Assembly: GCA_035267785.1 (NCBI GenBank)
Contig: DATFLL010000039.1
Span: forward strand, 46,124-110,123
Direction: 5' to 3'
Length of the DNA stretch: 64,000 nt
Source: DATFLL01 sp035267785
GTDB lineage: Bacteria; Pseudomonadota; Gammaproteobacteria; DATFLL01
Of the stretch, positions 8,944 to 17,785 are shown in pieces. How positions within the stretch are numbered: position 1 is the stretch's first letter; each line of letters begins with the position of its first letter. The notes beneath the pieces are model-generated. The model ran no database searches, was not told the DNA's origin, and saw only the letters and a list, made by a program, of their open reading frames with translations. Both the position numbers and the translations under genes were made by a program.

Positions 8944-10330
8944 ACTGTTCCGCACCACCGCCCTGCGCCTGTCGCTGCTGTACGCGCTGCTGTTCAGCCT
9001 GCTCAGCGCCGCGGCATTGGGCTTCATGTACTGGTCCACAGGACATTATATCGACGCGCAGATTAAGACCGGCCTGGAGAGCGAGGCCCATGAACTGCTG
9101 CGCACATATGACCGCGGCGGCTCCGCCGCTGTGCGCCGCGCCTTGCGTCACCGCCTTGCCAACGTCACCCACACGGGCCGGCATTATCTCTACGTACCCG
9201 CCGACGGCAAGTCCCCGATCGGCGATTTGCACCGATGGCCCGCCGACGTTGCTCCCGACCATCGGGTGCACAACCGCTGGCTTGCCGCGAGCCTGCTGCC
9301 CACACGCTCGGACGACGACGCCGACTACCTGCCGGTGCTGGCCGTGCGCCTTCCCGACGGCGACCGTCTGTTGATCGCGCAAAGCATGAACGAAGCCGAA
9401 GACATGCGAGACTATGTCTTTGGTACGGTAATCCTCACCCTCGGGGTCACGGTGGTTATCGCATTGTTGCTGGGCATCCTGATGGGCCGCAGCGTGCTGC
9501 GGCGTATCGATGCGGTCAATGCTACCGCCGGGGAGATCATGGGCGGCGATTTGAGCCGACGTCTGCCCGTCGGGCGCCGCGGCGACGAGTTCGACGAGCT
9601 CGCCCTGCGCCTCAACGCCATGCTCGAGCGCATCGAGCAACTGCTGACTGCCATGCGCGAGGTCACCGACAACGTTGCGCACGACCTGCGCAGCCCGTTG
9701 AATCGCCTGCGCAATCGCCTGGAGGTCACCCTGCTTGAGCAGCGCAGCGAGTCCGAATATCGCCAGGCGATGGAACAGACCATCGCCGACGCCGATCAAC
9801 TTCTGAAGACCTTCAATGCCCTGCTCGATATCGCCCGGGCGGAGGCTGGAGTGCAACAAGAGGAATGCGCCGAACTGGACCTGGTCGAATTGGCACGGGA
9901 TATGGGCGAGCTCTACGAGGCGGTCGCCGACGAAGCGGGATTGACGCTGAACCTCACGCTGCCCGAGGCCGAAGCGCTGACGGTGAAGGCCGATCGCCAC
10001 CTGCTGGCTCAAGCCATCGGCAACCTGTTGGAAAACGCCATCACTCACGTTCCACGGGGCGGGTGCGTAAGCCTGGAGGTGGTCCGGCGGGGCGCCAGCG
10101 TGGTGCTCGCGGTGGCCGACGATGGACCGGGGATTCCGGTCGAAGCGCGCGAGCGCGTCCTTGGCCGCTTCGTCCGTCTGGATCCGGCGCGCAATGCGCG
10201 CGGCAACGGTCTGGGCCTGAGCCTGGTACGCGCGGCGGCGCTGTTTCATAAAGCCGAGCTGCGCCTGCTGGACAACCCTTCGGACAACGGGTCCGGCCTG
10301 CGGGTCGAGCTGGTCTTCAAAGCGTCATAA
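8930..10330 (+). CDS. Sensor histidine kinase (HAMP, HisKA, HATPase_c)
   Basis: The 466-residue membrane kinase has TM1 at about residues 11-34, a periplasmic sensor of about 125 residues rich in His, Asp and Arg, TM2 at about 163-186, a HAMP linker, an H-box with phospho-accepting His251 (NVAHDLRSPLN), an N-box (NLLENAITH), and G-boxes DDGPGIP and GNGLGLSL. It overlaps the response regulator gene and phosphorylates that partner by family logic. Sensed signal is unknown; the short periplasmic domain would suit a metal ion or cationic compound, but this is a guess. A 204-base gap separates it from arnT. Confidence 0.93.
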   Translation: MRPTRLFRTTALRLSLLYALLFSLLSAAALGFMYWSTGHYIDAQIKTGLESEAHELLRTYDRGGSAAVRRALRHRLANVTHTGRHYLYVPADGKSPIGDLHRWPADVAPDHRVHNRWLAASLLPTRSDDDADYLPVLAVRLPDGDRLLIAQSMNEAEDMRDYVFGTVILTLGVTVVIALLLGILMGRSVLRRIDAVNATAGEIMGGDLSRRLPVGRRGDEFDELALRLNAMLERIEQLLTAMREVTDNVAHDLRSPLNRLRNRLEVTLLEQRSESEYRQAMEQTIADADQLLKTFNALLDIARAEAGVQQEECAELDLVELARDMGELYEAVADEAGLTLNLTLPEAEALTVKADRHLLAQAIGNLLENAITHVPRGGCVSLEVVRRGASVVLAVADDGPGIPVEARERVLGRFVRLDPARNARGNGLGLSLVRAAALFHKAELRLLDNPSDNGSGLRVELVFKAS

Positions 10331-10415
10331 TTGCCAACTCAAACAGACAATTGGAATCCCGCGCGGGCTCAAAACCGTGTATTATATGCGCCAAATTCGG
10401 CGCGGCCCTGACCGC

Positions 10416-10431
10416 CGGATTCCGAAATCCG
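10416..10431. promoter_or_regulatory. Short palindrome upstream of arnT
   Basis: CGGATT (10416-10421) and AATCCG (10426-10431) form a perfect 6-base inverted repeat around CCGA in the 204-base gap before arnT. No clear -35/-10 pair was found by eye. It could be an operator for arn transcription or just a small stem. There is no T-run after it, so it is not a canonical terminator for the kinase gene. Confidence 0.25.
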
Positions 10432-10534
10432 AACGTCACAAGCGAGAGCATAGACTGAAAACGAGCGTCCCCAGGCCCCGTTCCCTGTCCGCCGGCATCG
10501 CGGTCGGACACCCCACAGGACGCGGCACCCACGC

Positions 10535-12238
10535 ATGATGCAGCAGCACCGCACCCTTTCCCATCGTCGTCTCATGCTCGCCGTGCTCGTTGGCATCGGC
10601 GTGATCTGGTTCGCCCTGCTCGGCTACCGCGACCTGCTTCAGCCCGACGAGGGACGCTATGCGGAGATACCGCGCGAGATGGTCGCCACCGGCGACTGGC
10701 TGACGCCGCGCCTGGACTCCTTTAAATACTTCGAGAAGCCGGCCGCCCAATACTGGCTGACGGCGGTCGGTTACAAGATTTTCGGCGAGGGCAACACCAC
10801 CGCGCGCCTTTGGCCCGCCCTGCTGGGCTTTTTGACGCTGCCCTGGATCATGTGGCTCGGCACGCGCCTCATCGGCCCGCGCGCCGGCCTGTACGCCGGT
10901 CTGATCCTGGCCAGCACGTTCCTGTGGGCCGTGTTGGGCCATACGCTGACGCTGGACATGGGCGTGTCGGCCTTTCTGACCTTCGGCATCGGCGCCCTGC
11001 TTGTGGCGCAGCAGCGTCGCGGCGATCCCAAGGCGGTGCGCAACTGGATGCTGCTGGGCTGGACCATGCTGTCGGTCGCGATGCTCTGGAAGGGGTTGAT
11101 TGCGCTGGTCCTGCCGGGCGGCGCGGTGTTCTTCTACAGCCTGTGGATGCGCGATTTTCGCTGGTGGCGCCACCTGCACCTGGGCAAGGGCCTGGTCCTG
11201 TTCACGCTCATCAGCGCGCCCTGGTTCATTGCGGTCGACCGCGTCAACCCGGGTTTCGCCAAGTTCTTCTTCCTGCACGAGCACCTGGAGCGCTTCGCCG
11301 AGAACACCTATCACTACGGCGAGCCCTGGTGGTACTACCTGCCGCTGTTGTTCGTGGCCGCGCTGCCCTGGCTGGCGACCACGGCCGGCGCGCTGTTCAA
11401 ACCCGGGTTCGACTGGCGAGTCGCGCGCGCGGCCTCGCCGCAGGAACGCGCCTTCGAGCCGCTGCGCTTTCTCTGGGTTTACGCCGTCTTTACGGTTGTC
11501 TTCTTTTCGTTATCGCATTCCAAGCTGCTGACGTACCTGCTGCCGATCTACCCGGCCCTGGCGCTGATTGCCGGCGAGCGCCTGGCCCGCCAGCCGCGCT
11601 TCCGGCTCGATACCGCCGTCATCGCCGTTTTCGGACTGCTGATGCTCAGCATCGCCTTCAACCTCCAGCGCTTCGTCAAGCCCGATATGCCGCTGGAGGT
11701 CGTCATGCGGGCCCAACCCTGGGCCCTGGCCTCGGGCGCGGCCTTTCTCGTCGGGGCCATTGCGGCGGTCGGTTTTCGCCGCCGCGGGACCGCGGCGGCA
11801 ACCGCGTTGGCACTGGGTGCCCTGCTCGGCTTCCAGTGCATTGTCTGGGGCTACCAGCCACTGGCCTCGATTTATTCGGCCCGGGTCGTGGCCAATGCCA
11901 TCGAGCCGGTGCTCGCCAAGGCCAATCGGCCCGGGTCGGATCGGGCCGGCGCGGAGGTACCCATCTACAACATTGGGCGTTACGATCAGTCGCTGCCCTT
12001 TTACCTGAACCGCACCGTTCGCCTCGGCCTGTATGAGGGCGAGCTGGGATACGGCATCAGACAGGAGCCCGAAAAATATATCGCCACGCTGGAGCAGTTT
12101 GCCGAGCAGTGGAAACAACTCCAGGGCCAGGCCGTCGCCGTTATCGCGCCGCCCCTATATGCAAAGCTGAACGAACAAGGAATTCCCATGCACGTGATCT
12201 ACAAAGACGCCCGCCGGGTAGTGGTGACACGACAATGA
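10535..12238 (+). CDS. arnT: Undecaprenyl-phosphate aminoarabinose : lipid A 4-amino-4-deoxy-L-arabinosyltransferase
   Basis: ArnT is a GT-C inner-membrane glycosyltransferase that moves L-Ara4N from undecaprenyl phosphate to lipid A phosphate on the periplasmic face, lowering surface negative charge and giving cationic peptide and polymyxin resistance. The 567-residue protein has a first helix, then the family loop signature LLQPDEGRYAEIPREM with the acidic pair Asp38-Glu39, about 12 membrane helices, and a C-terminal soluble domain. It opens the arn operon and its stop overlaps the next start (ATGA). Two consecutive ATG codons at 10535 and 10538 are both possible starts. Confidence 0.9.
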   Translation: MMQQHRTLSHRRLMLAVLVGIGVIWFALLGYRDLLQPDEGRYAEIPREMVATGDWLTPRLDSFKYFEKPAAQYWLTAVGYKIFGEGNTTARLWPALLGFLTLPWIMWLGTRLIGPRAGLYAGLILASTFLWAVLGHTLTLDMGVSAFLTFGIGALLVAQQRRGDPKAVRNWMLLGWTMLSVAMLWKGLIALVLPGGAVFFYSLWMRDFRWWRHLHLGKGLVLFTLISAPWFIAVDRVNPGFAKFFFLHEHLERFAENTYHYGEPWWYYLPLLFVAALPWLATTAGALFKPGFDWRVARAASPQERAFEPLRFLWVYAVFTVVFFSLSHSKLLTYLLPIYPALALIAGERLARQPRFRLDTAVIAVFGLLMLSIAFNLQRFVKPDMPLEVVMRAQPWALASGAAFLVGAIAAVGFRRRGTAAATALALGALLGFQCIVWGYQPLASIYSARVVANAIEPVLAKANRPGSDRAGAEVPIYNIGRYDQSLPFYLNRTVRLGLYEGELGYGIRQEPEKYIATLEQFAEQWKQLQGQAVAVIAPPLYAKLNEQGIPMHVIYKDARRVVVTRQ

Positions 12239-12606
12239 ACGGCATTACCTTCCTGCTGGTGCTGACCGGGGTCATGCTCAACGCGGTCGCGCAGCTCGCC
12301 CTGAAGGCCGGGGTGCGCGACATCGGCCCTATTGCGCTGAAACTCAGCCAGGTCATGCCCGTCGGCTTGCGCATGATGAGCGAGCCCTATCTTTGGACCG
12401 GACTGAGCTGTTACGTTATCAGTGTCGTGGTATGGATCCTCGCGCTGTCGCGGGTCGATGTCAGCATCGCCTACCCGATGCTCTCGCTGGGCTACGTCGT
12501 CAATGCCATCGCCGCCTGGTGGCTGTTCGGCGAGGTGATGAGCCCGAGCCGGGTCATCGGCATCGGCATCATCATCCTCGGCGTCTATGTCCTCGCCCGG
12601 AGCTGA
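12235..12606 (+). CDS. SMR-type flippase subunit for undecaprenyl-phosphate-Ara4N (ArnE/ArnF-like)
   Basis: This 123-residue protein with four predicted helices belongs to the small multidrug resistance fold. In enterics, ArnE and ArnF together flip undecaprenyl-phosphate-Ara4N to the periplasm. Here only one such gene occurs in the operon, overlapping the arnT stop by ATGA. It carries the family features YPMLSLGYVVNAIAAWWLFGE and a terminal helix with GIGIIILGVYVLARS. A homodimer may replace the ArnE/ArnF heterodimer, or a second subunit lies elsewhere. The family is clear; which of the two orthologues it matches is not. Confidence 0.82.
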   Translation: MNGITFLLVLTGVMLNAVAQLALKAGVRDIGPIALKLSQVMPVGLRMMSEPYLWTGLSCYVISVVVWILALSRVDVSIAYPMLSLGYVVNAIAAWWLFGEVMSPSRVIGIGIIILGVYVLARS

Positions 12607-12612
12607 ACCGCT

Positions 12613-13740
12613 GTGCTGCCCTTCGTCAAACCGACCGTAACGGAAGAGGACATCGAGCGCATCAACGAAGTGCTGCGCTCGGGCTGGATTACCACCGGTC
12701 CCAAGGTCCAGGCCTTCGAGCAGGCCCTGTCCGAGTATCTCGACGGCGCCTTGGTACGGGTCTTCAACTCGGGCACCAGCGCGCTGGAGGCCTGTGTGCT
12801 GGCCTGCGACATCGGCCCGGGCGACGAGGTCATCGTGCCGGCCATGAGCTTTGTGGCGAGCGCCAACGTCGTGGTACGCGCCGGCGCACGCCCCGTGTTC
12901 GTCGACGTCGGACTCGATACGCGCAACATTGACATCGAGGCCATCGAAGCGGCCATCACCCCGCAGACCAAGGCCATTCTGCCGGTCCATTTCGCCGGGC
13001 TGGCCGCCGATCTCGATGCCATCTACCAACTCGCCGAGGACCGCGGTCTGCACGTCATCGAAGACGCGGCGCATGCCATCGGCAGCGACTACCAGGGACG
13101 GCGCATCGGCGCCGACGGCGATCTCATCTGCTTCAGCTTCCACCCGAACAAGAACATGACCACTATCGAGGGCGGGGCGGTGGCCTGTTTCGATCCCGAT
13201 CTCGCCAAGCGACTGGAGCGCATCCGCTTCCACGGAATCGAGCGCGACGAGGCCGGGCAGATGGACGTCCTTGAGTGGGGCGGCAAGATGAATCTGCCCG
13301 ACGTCAATGCCGCACTCGGCCTGCAGCAGCTCGCGCGCCTGGACGACTACAACGCCAAACGCCGCGCCCTGGTACGGCGCTACTTCGAGCGCCTGTCCCG
13401 CCATGCCGCGGTGCGCCCGCCCGCCGACGGCGAGGGCCACAGCTGGCACCTGTTCGCCCCGCTGATCGATTTCGCCGCGCTGGGGATCGACCGCGCGGGC
13501 TTTCAGGCGCGCCTGGCCGAGCGCGAGATCGGCAGCGGCTATCACTATCCGGCGATACATCTGTTCAAGCTCTACCGGCGCATGGGCTACCGGGACGGCG
13601 ATTTTCCCAATGCCGAACGCATCGGCGAGCAGACGCTGACCCTGCCCCTGTTCCCGGCCATGACCGAGGCGGACGTCGATGCGGTGTGCACCGCGCTCGA
13701 TGCCGTACTCGCCGAGCTCACAAGGGGAACGGGTACATGA
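12613..13740 (+). CDS. arnB: UDP-4-amino-4-deoxy-L-arabinose aminotransferase (PLP-dependent)
   Basis: ArnB converts the UDP-4-keto-pentose made by the ArnA decarboxylase to UDP-L-Ara4N using glutamate and PLP. The 375-residue protein is a DegT/DnrJ/EryC1 aminotransferase: the N-terminal MLPFVKPTVTEEDIERI motif, the substrate/PLP region FNSGTSALEA, the aspartate-containing VIEDAAHAIGS, and the catalytic lysine in SFHPNKNMTTIEGG (Lys180). It starts at GTG 12613, six bases after the flippase stop, and its own stop overlaps arnC by ATGA. Confidence 0.92.
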   Translation: MLPFVKPTVTEEDIERINEVLRSGWITTGPKVQAFEQALSEYLDGALVRVFNSGTSALEACVLACDIGPGDEVIVPAMSFVASANVVVRAGARPVFVDVGLDTRNIDIEAIEAAITPQTKAILPVHFAGLAADLDAIYQLAEDRGLHVIEDAAHAIGSDYQGRRIGADGDLICFSFHPNKNMTTIEGGAVACFDPDLAKRLERIRFHGIERDEAGQMDVLEWGGKMNLPDVNAALGLQQLARLDDYNAKRRALVRRYFERLSRHAAVRPPADGEGHSWHLFAPLIDFAALGIDRAGFQARLAEREIGSGYHYPAIHLFKLYRRMGYRDGDFPNAERIGEQTLTLPLFPAMTEADVDAVCTALDAVLAELTRGTGT

Positions 13741-14780
13741 GTAAACCGGAAGTCTCTGTCGTCATCCCCGTCTACAACGAAGAGGAGGTCCTCGATGCCC
13801 TCTTCTCGCGCCTGTATCCGGCGCTCGATGCCCTGGGACGCGACTACGAGGTCATCTTCGTCGACGACGGCAGCCGCGATCGCTCCGTGGCCATGCTGCG
13901 CGAGCAGTTCCAGCGCCGCCCCGAAGTGACCCGCGTGGTCCTGCTGCAGGCCAACGCCGGCCAGCACGCCGCCATCATCGCCGGCTTCGCGCAGGCCCGC
14001 GGCCGGCGCGTCGTGACACTCGATTCGGATCTGCAGAACCCGCCCGAGGAGATCGGCCGGCTGCTCGAGCAGAAGGACGCCGGTCACGACTACGTCGGCA
14101 GCATCCGGCGCAAGCGCAATGACGCCCTGTGGCGTCATGTCGGCTCGCGTCTGATGAACGGTCTGCGCGAGCGCATCACGCATATCCGCATGACCGACCA
14201 GGGCTGCATGCTGCGCGCCTACGACGCCTCGATTATTCAGGCCGTCCTCGATTCGCGCGAGGTGACCACCTTCATTCCCGCGCTGGCCTATGTCTTCGCT
14301 CACAACCCGACGGAAATCACCGTCGAGCACGAGGAGCGCGCCGCAGGTGAATCCAAGTATTCGCTGTACAAGCTCATTCGCCTGAACTTCGACCTGGTAA
14401 CCAGCTTCTCGCTGGCCCCGCTGCAGATGTTCTCGCTGGTGGGCATGGGCGTGGCCGGGGCATCGTTTCTGTTCGTCGTGTATCTGGCCCTGCGCCGTCT
14501 AATTATCGGCCCCGAAGTGCAGGGGCTGTTCACATTGTTCGGCATTGCCTTTTTCATCATGGGTCTGATCCTGGCCGGTATTGGACTGCTCGGCGAATAC
14601 CTGGGTCGATTGTACCTGCAGGCGCGTCAGCGGCCGCGCTATCTGGTGCGCGCCGTGCTCGACCAGCAGTCGGACAAGCCCGCCTCGAAGCCGAAGACCC
14701 GACGCAAGAAGGCCACCGCGCGCCGCTCTGCGACGGCGCCCGAGGACCGGACCGGCAGCGAGCAAGACGGCGATGTCTGA
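13737..14780 (+). CDS. arnC: Undecaprenyl-phosphate 4-deoxy-4-formamido-L-arabinose transferase
   Basis: ArnC is a GT2 glycosyltransferase that moves the formylated sugar from UDP to undecaprenyl phosphate at the inner membrane. The 347-residue protein shows the GT2 start VSVVIPVYNEEEVL, the nucleotide-binding VDDGSRD, the DxD-type LDSDLQNPPEE, and two C-terminal membrane helices (about 232-256 and 268-292). A basic tail of about 40 residues (KPKTRRKKATARR) extends past the usual end. ATG 13737 overlaps the arnB stop. A longer open frame starting at 13275 is not used, because it runs inside arnB. Confidence 0.92.
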   Translation: MSKPEVSVVIPVYNEEEVLDALFSRLYPALDALGRDYEVIFVDDGSRDRSVAMLREQFQRRPEVTRVVLLQANAGQHAAIIAGFAQARGRRVVTLDSDLQNPPEEIGRLLEQKDAGHDYVGSIRRKRNDALWRHVGSRLMNGLRERITHIRMTDQGCMLRAYDASIIQAVLDSREVTTFIPALAYVFAHNPTEITVEHEERAAGESKYSLYKLIRLNFDLVTSFSLAPLQMFSLVGMGVAGASFLFVVYLALRRLIIGPEVQGLFTLFGIAFFIMGLILAGIGLLGEYLGRLYLQARQRPRYLVRAVLDQQSDKPASKPKTRRKKATARRSATAPEDRTGSEQDGDV

Positions 14781-14801
14781 GCCGCGACTGCGAGCCTCGT
14801 T

Positions 14802-15728
14802 TTGAGCCGCGCCGTCGTCTTCGCCTATAACGATGTCGGCGTGCGCTGCCTGTCCGTGCTGCTCGCTCACGGCATGGAGATCCCCCTGGTCGTTACCCAC
14901 CAGGACGACCCGAACGAGACGGTCTGGTTCGACAGCGTCGCCGAACTGGCCGACCTGCATGAGTTGCCCACGATTACGCCCGACAACCCGAACACGCCCG
15001 AGGTGATCGAAAGCGTGCGCGCGGCGCGGCCCGACTTTCTGTTCTCCTTTTATTACCGGCACATGCTCGGCGCCGAGCTGTTGGAAATCCCCTCCCGTGG
15101 GGCCTATAACATGCACGGCTCGCTGTTGCCGGACTATCGGGGCCGTGTGCCGGTCAACTGGACGGTGCTGCGCGGTGAGCCGCGCACCGGCGCCAGCCTT
15201 CATCGCATGGTGGCCAAGCCCGACGCCGGCGATCTGGTGGCCCAACAGGCCGTGCCCATCCTGCCGAACGACACCGCCGTCACCGTCTTTCGCAAAGTCA
15301 CGTGCGCGGCCGAATGCTGCCTGACGGAGGTGTTGCCCGCTCTGGACGAGGGCCGCGCGAAGCATGTGCCGCTCGACCTCGCGGCCGGGAGTTACTTCGG
15401 CCGCCGCCGCCCCGAGGACGGGCGCATCGACTGGTCGCAGTCGGCCTGGACAGTGCACAATCTCATCCGCGCCGTCGCTCCACCCTTCCCCGGTGCGTTT
15501 TTCGACCAGGAAGGGCGGCACGTATGCGTGCTGAGCAGTCATTTTCGCAGTGAAGACGCCCGCGCCGAGGGACCGCGGCTGTACGTGGAAAGCGGGCGCA
15601 TCTTCGCCGACGCGGCCGACGGGGTACGATTCCAGATACTGGCATTGACGGTCGATGGCCGGGAGGTCACGGCGGAGAACTTCACCGACGTATGGGGGGC
15701 GCCCGCGGTGGCGCTGCCCGCGTCTTGA
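14802..15728 (+). CDS. arnA: UDP-L-Ara4N formyltransferase (ArnA N-terminal half as separate protein)
   Basis: This 308-residue protein is the 10-formyl-tetrahydrofolate-dependent formyltransferase domain of ArnA, which formylates UDP-L-Ara4N before transfer to the lipid carrier. The catalytic triad is intact: Asn103 and His105 in YNMHGSLLPDYRG and Asp141 in AKPDAGD. In enteric bacteria this domain is fused to the decarboxylase; here the two are separate genes. The likely start is TTG 14802, 22 bases after the arnC stop; no in-frame ATG lies nearby, so the start is less certain than the function. Confidence 0.88.
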   Translation: MSRAVVFAYNDVGVRCLSVLLAHGMEIPLVVTHQDDPNETVWFDSVAELADLHELPTITPDNPNTPEVIESVRAARPDFLFSFYYRHMLGAELLEIPSRGAYNMHGSLLPDYRGRVPVNWTVLRGEPRTGASLHRMVAKPDAGDLVAQQAVPILPNDTAVTVFRKVTCAAECCLTEVLPALDEGRAKHVPLDLAAGSYFGRRRPEDGRIDWSQSAWTVHNLIRAVAPPFPGAFFDQEGRHVCVLSSHFRSEDARAEGPRLYVESGRIFADAADGVRFQILALTVDGREVTAENFTDVWGAPAVALPAS

Positions 15729-15783
15729 ACGCATTACCTTTCAATCGAATTCGGATACAACGAGCACAGGAGTCAGCGGTCGC

Positions 15784-16830
15784 ATGAATATTCTCATCCT
15801 CGGGGTCAACGGTTTCATCGGACACCATCTGTCCCGGCGTATCCTGGAGAGGACGGACTGGCACGTCTACGGGATGGACATGAACAGCGAGCGCGTCACC
15901 CCCTTCATGGACAATCCGCGCTTTCACTTCTTCGAGGGCGACATCGTCATCAACCGCGAGTGGGTCGAGTACCACATCAAGAAGTGCGACGTCATCCTGC
16001 CGCTGGTGGCCATCGCCACGCCCGCCAGCTATGTGCGTGAGCCGCTGTCGGTCTTCGAGCTCGACTTCGAGGCGAACCTGCCCATCATTCGCGACTGTGT
16101 TCGTTACAAGAAGCGCGTGCTGTTCCCCTCCACCTCGGAGGTCTACGGCATGAGTACGGACACCCCGTTCCATCCGTACGAATCGACCCTGGTCCTCGGG
16201 CCTATCGAGAAGCAGCGCTGGATCTACTCCTGCTCGAAACAGCTCATGGACCGCGTCATCTGGGCATACGGTCAGCAGGCCGACCTCGATTTCACCCTGT
16301 TCCGTCCCTTCAACTGGATAGGTCCCGGTCTGGACAGTCTCCACACCGCGAAGGAAGGCAGCTCGCGCGTGGTCACGCAGTTCCTCGGACACATCGCCCG
16401 AGGCGAGCCGATCAAGCTGGTCGACGGTGGGCGCCAGCGGCGCAGCTTTACCGTCATCGATGACGGCATCAGCGCGCTGATGCGGATGATCGAAAATCCC
16501 GAGGGCGTGGCCAGCGGCAAAATCTACAACGTCGGCAATCCGGACAATGACCTCTCCGTTCGCGAGCTGGCCGAGCTGATGCTCGACATCGCCCGCGAGT
16601 TTCCGGAGTATCAGCCGGGCGCCGCTGAGGTGGAACTGGTCGAGGTCAGCGCCGAGGACTACTACGGCAAGGGCTACCAGGACATCCAGACCCGCGTACC
16701 CTGGATCGACAACACCAAGCAGGAACTCGGCTGGGAGCCGCAGGTCAGCCTGCGAGATGCCCTGATGGAGGTCTTCGAGGCCTACCGCGCCGAGGTCGCT
16801 CAGGCGCGGGCCCTCATCGACGCCGAATAG
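15784..16830 (+). CDS. arnA: UDP-glucuronate oxidative decarboxylase (ArnA C-terminal half as separate protein)
   Basis: The 348-residue short-chain dehydrogenase converts UDP-glucuronate to UDP-4-keto-arabinose with NAD. Visible features are the Rossmann glycine motif GVNGFIGHHL, STSEVYGM carrying the catalytic Ser/Glu region, and the YxxxK pair in WIYSCSKQ. ATG 15784 was chosen over the longer frame opening at 15655 because the protein then starts directly with the Rossmann strand MNILILG. A 55-base gap follows the formyltransferase gene. No UDP-glucose dehydrogenase (ugd) gene is in the window, so its substrate must come from elsewhere. Confidence 0.9.
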   Translation: MNILILGVNGFIGHHLSRRILERTDWHVYGMDMNSERVTPFMDNPRFHFFEGDIVINREWVEYHIKKCDVILPLVAIATPASYVREPLSVFELDFEANLPIIRDCVRYKKRVLFPSTSEVYGMSTDTPFHPYESTLVLGPIEKQRWIYSCSKQLMDRVIWAYGQQADLDFTLFRPFNWIGPGLDSLHTAKEGSSRVVTQFLGHIARGEPIKLVDGGRQRRSFTVIDDGISALMRMIENPEGVASGKIYNVGNPDNDLSVRELAELMLDIAREFPEYQPGAAEVELVEVSAEDYYGKGYQDIQTRVPWIDNTKQELGWEPQVSLRDALMEVFEAYRAEVAQARALIDAE

Positions 16831-16840
16831 GCTCGCGCGG

Positions 16841-17737
16841 ATGCGCATCACGCTGAAGGTCGATGTCGATACGCTGCGCGGGACGCGCGAAGGCGTGCCG
16901 GCCCTTGCGCGCCTGTTCGAGCGCTTCGGTGTGCGCGCCACCTTCCTGTTCAGCCTCGGCCCCGATCACACCGGGCGGGCGATTCGCCGCGTCTTTCGCC
17001 CCGGCTTTCTCGGCAAGGTCGGGCGGACCTCGGTGGTCGAGCACTACGGCATCCGCACCCTGCTCTACGGCACGGTGTTGCCGGGGCCCCACATCGGCCG
17101 GCGTGCCGGCGCCGTCATGCGCGAGGTCGCCGCCGCCGGCCACGAGACCGGCGTGCACACCTATGATCACATTCGCTGGCAGGATTTCGTCGCCAAACGC
17201 GGCGAGGCCTGGACCCGCAAGGAATTCGACCGCGCCCTGGCGGCTTATCATGAGGTATTCGGCGAAGGGCCGCACACCCACGGCGCGGCCGGTTGGCAGA
17301 TGAACGAGCATGCCTATCGGCTCGAACAACGGGCCGGCTTCCGTTATGCCAGCGACACTCGCGGCACAGCTCCGTTTCGTCCCATACTCGGCGACGATAC
17401 GCTGGAATGTATCCAACTACCGACCACGCTGCCGACGCTCGACGAGCTCATCGGCCTGGATGGCCTGACGCCCGATAACGTACACGAGCGTGTCCTTGCC
17501 GAAAGCCGACGCGACGCCGAACACGGCCACGTCTACACGCTGCACGCCGAGCTGGAAGGCATGAAGCTCATGCCGGTGATGGAGCGCCTGTTGACGGCCT
17601 GGAAGGCGGAGGGTTTCGAGATCGACGCGATGGACGCGCTGTATTCAAGCTTGAATACGGCGTCCCTGCCACGTCAGCGCTTGGCGATCGGCACGGTACC
17701 GGGGCGCAGCGGAACGCTGGCCGTGCAGGATGCCTGA
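16841..17737 (+). CDS. arnD: 4-deoxy-4-formamido-L-arabinose-phosphoundecaprenol deformylase
   Basis: ArnD removes the formyl group from the lipid-linked sugar before flipping. The 298-residue protein is a NodB-type polysaccharide deacetylase relative: KVDVDTLRG near the N-terminus supplies the metal/catalytic aspartates, and HETGVHTYDHIRWQ about residues 101-114 supplies the histidine motif. It begins 10 bases after the decarboxylase stop and ends the arn operon. The next gene is on the opposite strand, convergent. Confidence 0.9.
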   Translation: MRITLKVDVDTLRGTREGVPALARLFERFGVRATFLFSLGPDHTGRAIRRVFRPGFLGKVGRTSVVEHYGIRTLLYGTVLPGPHIGRRAGAVMREVAAAGHETGVHTYDHIRWQDFVAKRGEAWTRKEFDRALAAYHEVFGEGPHTHGAAGWQMNEHAYRLEQRAGFRYASDTRGTAPFRPILGDDTLECIQLPTTLPTLDELIGLDGLTPDNVHERVLAESRRDAEHGHVYTLHAELEGMKLMPVMERLLTAWKAEGFEIDAMDALYSSLNTASLPRQRLAIGTVPGRSGTLAVQDA

Positions 17738-17785
17738 GGCAGGGCGTTCGGGTCATGCGATTCGCTCCTGGGCCATCTCTACCCG

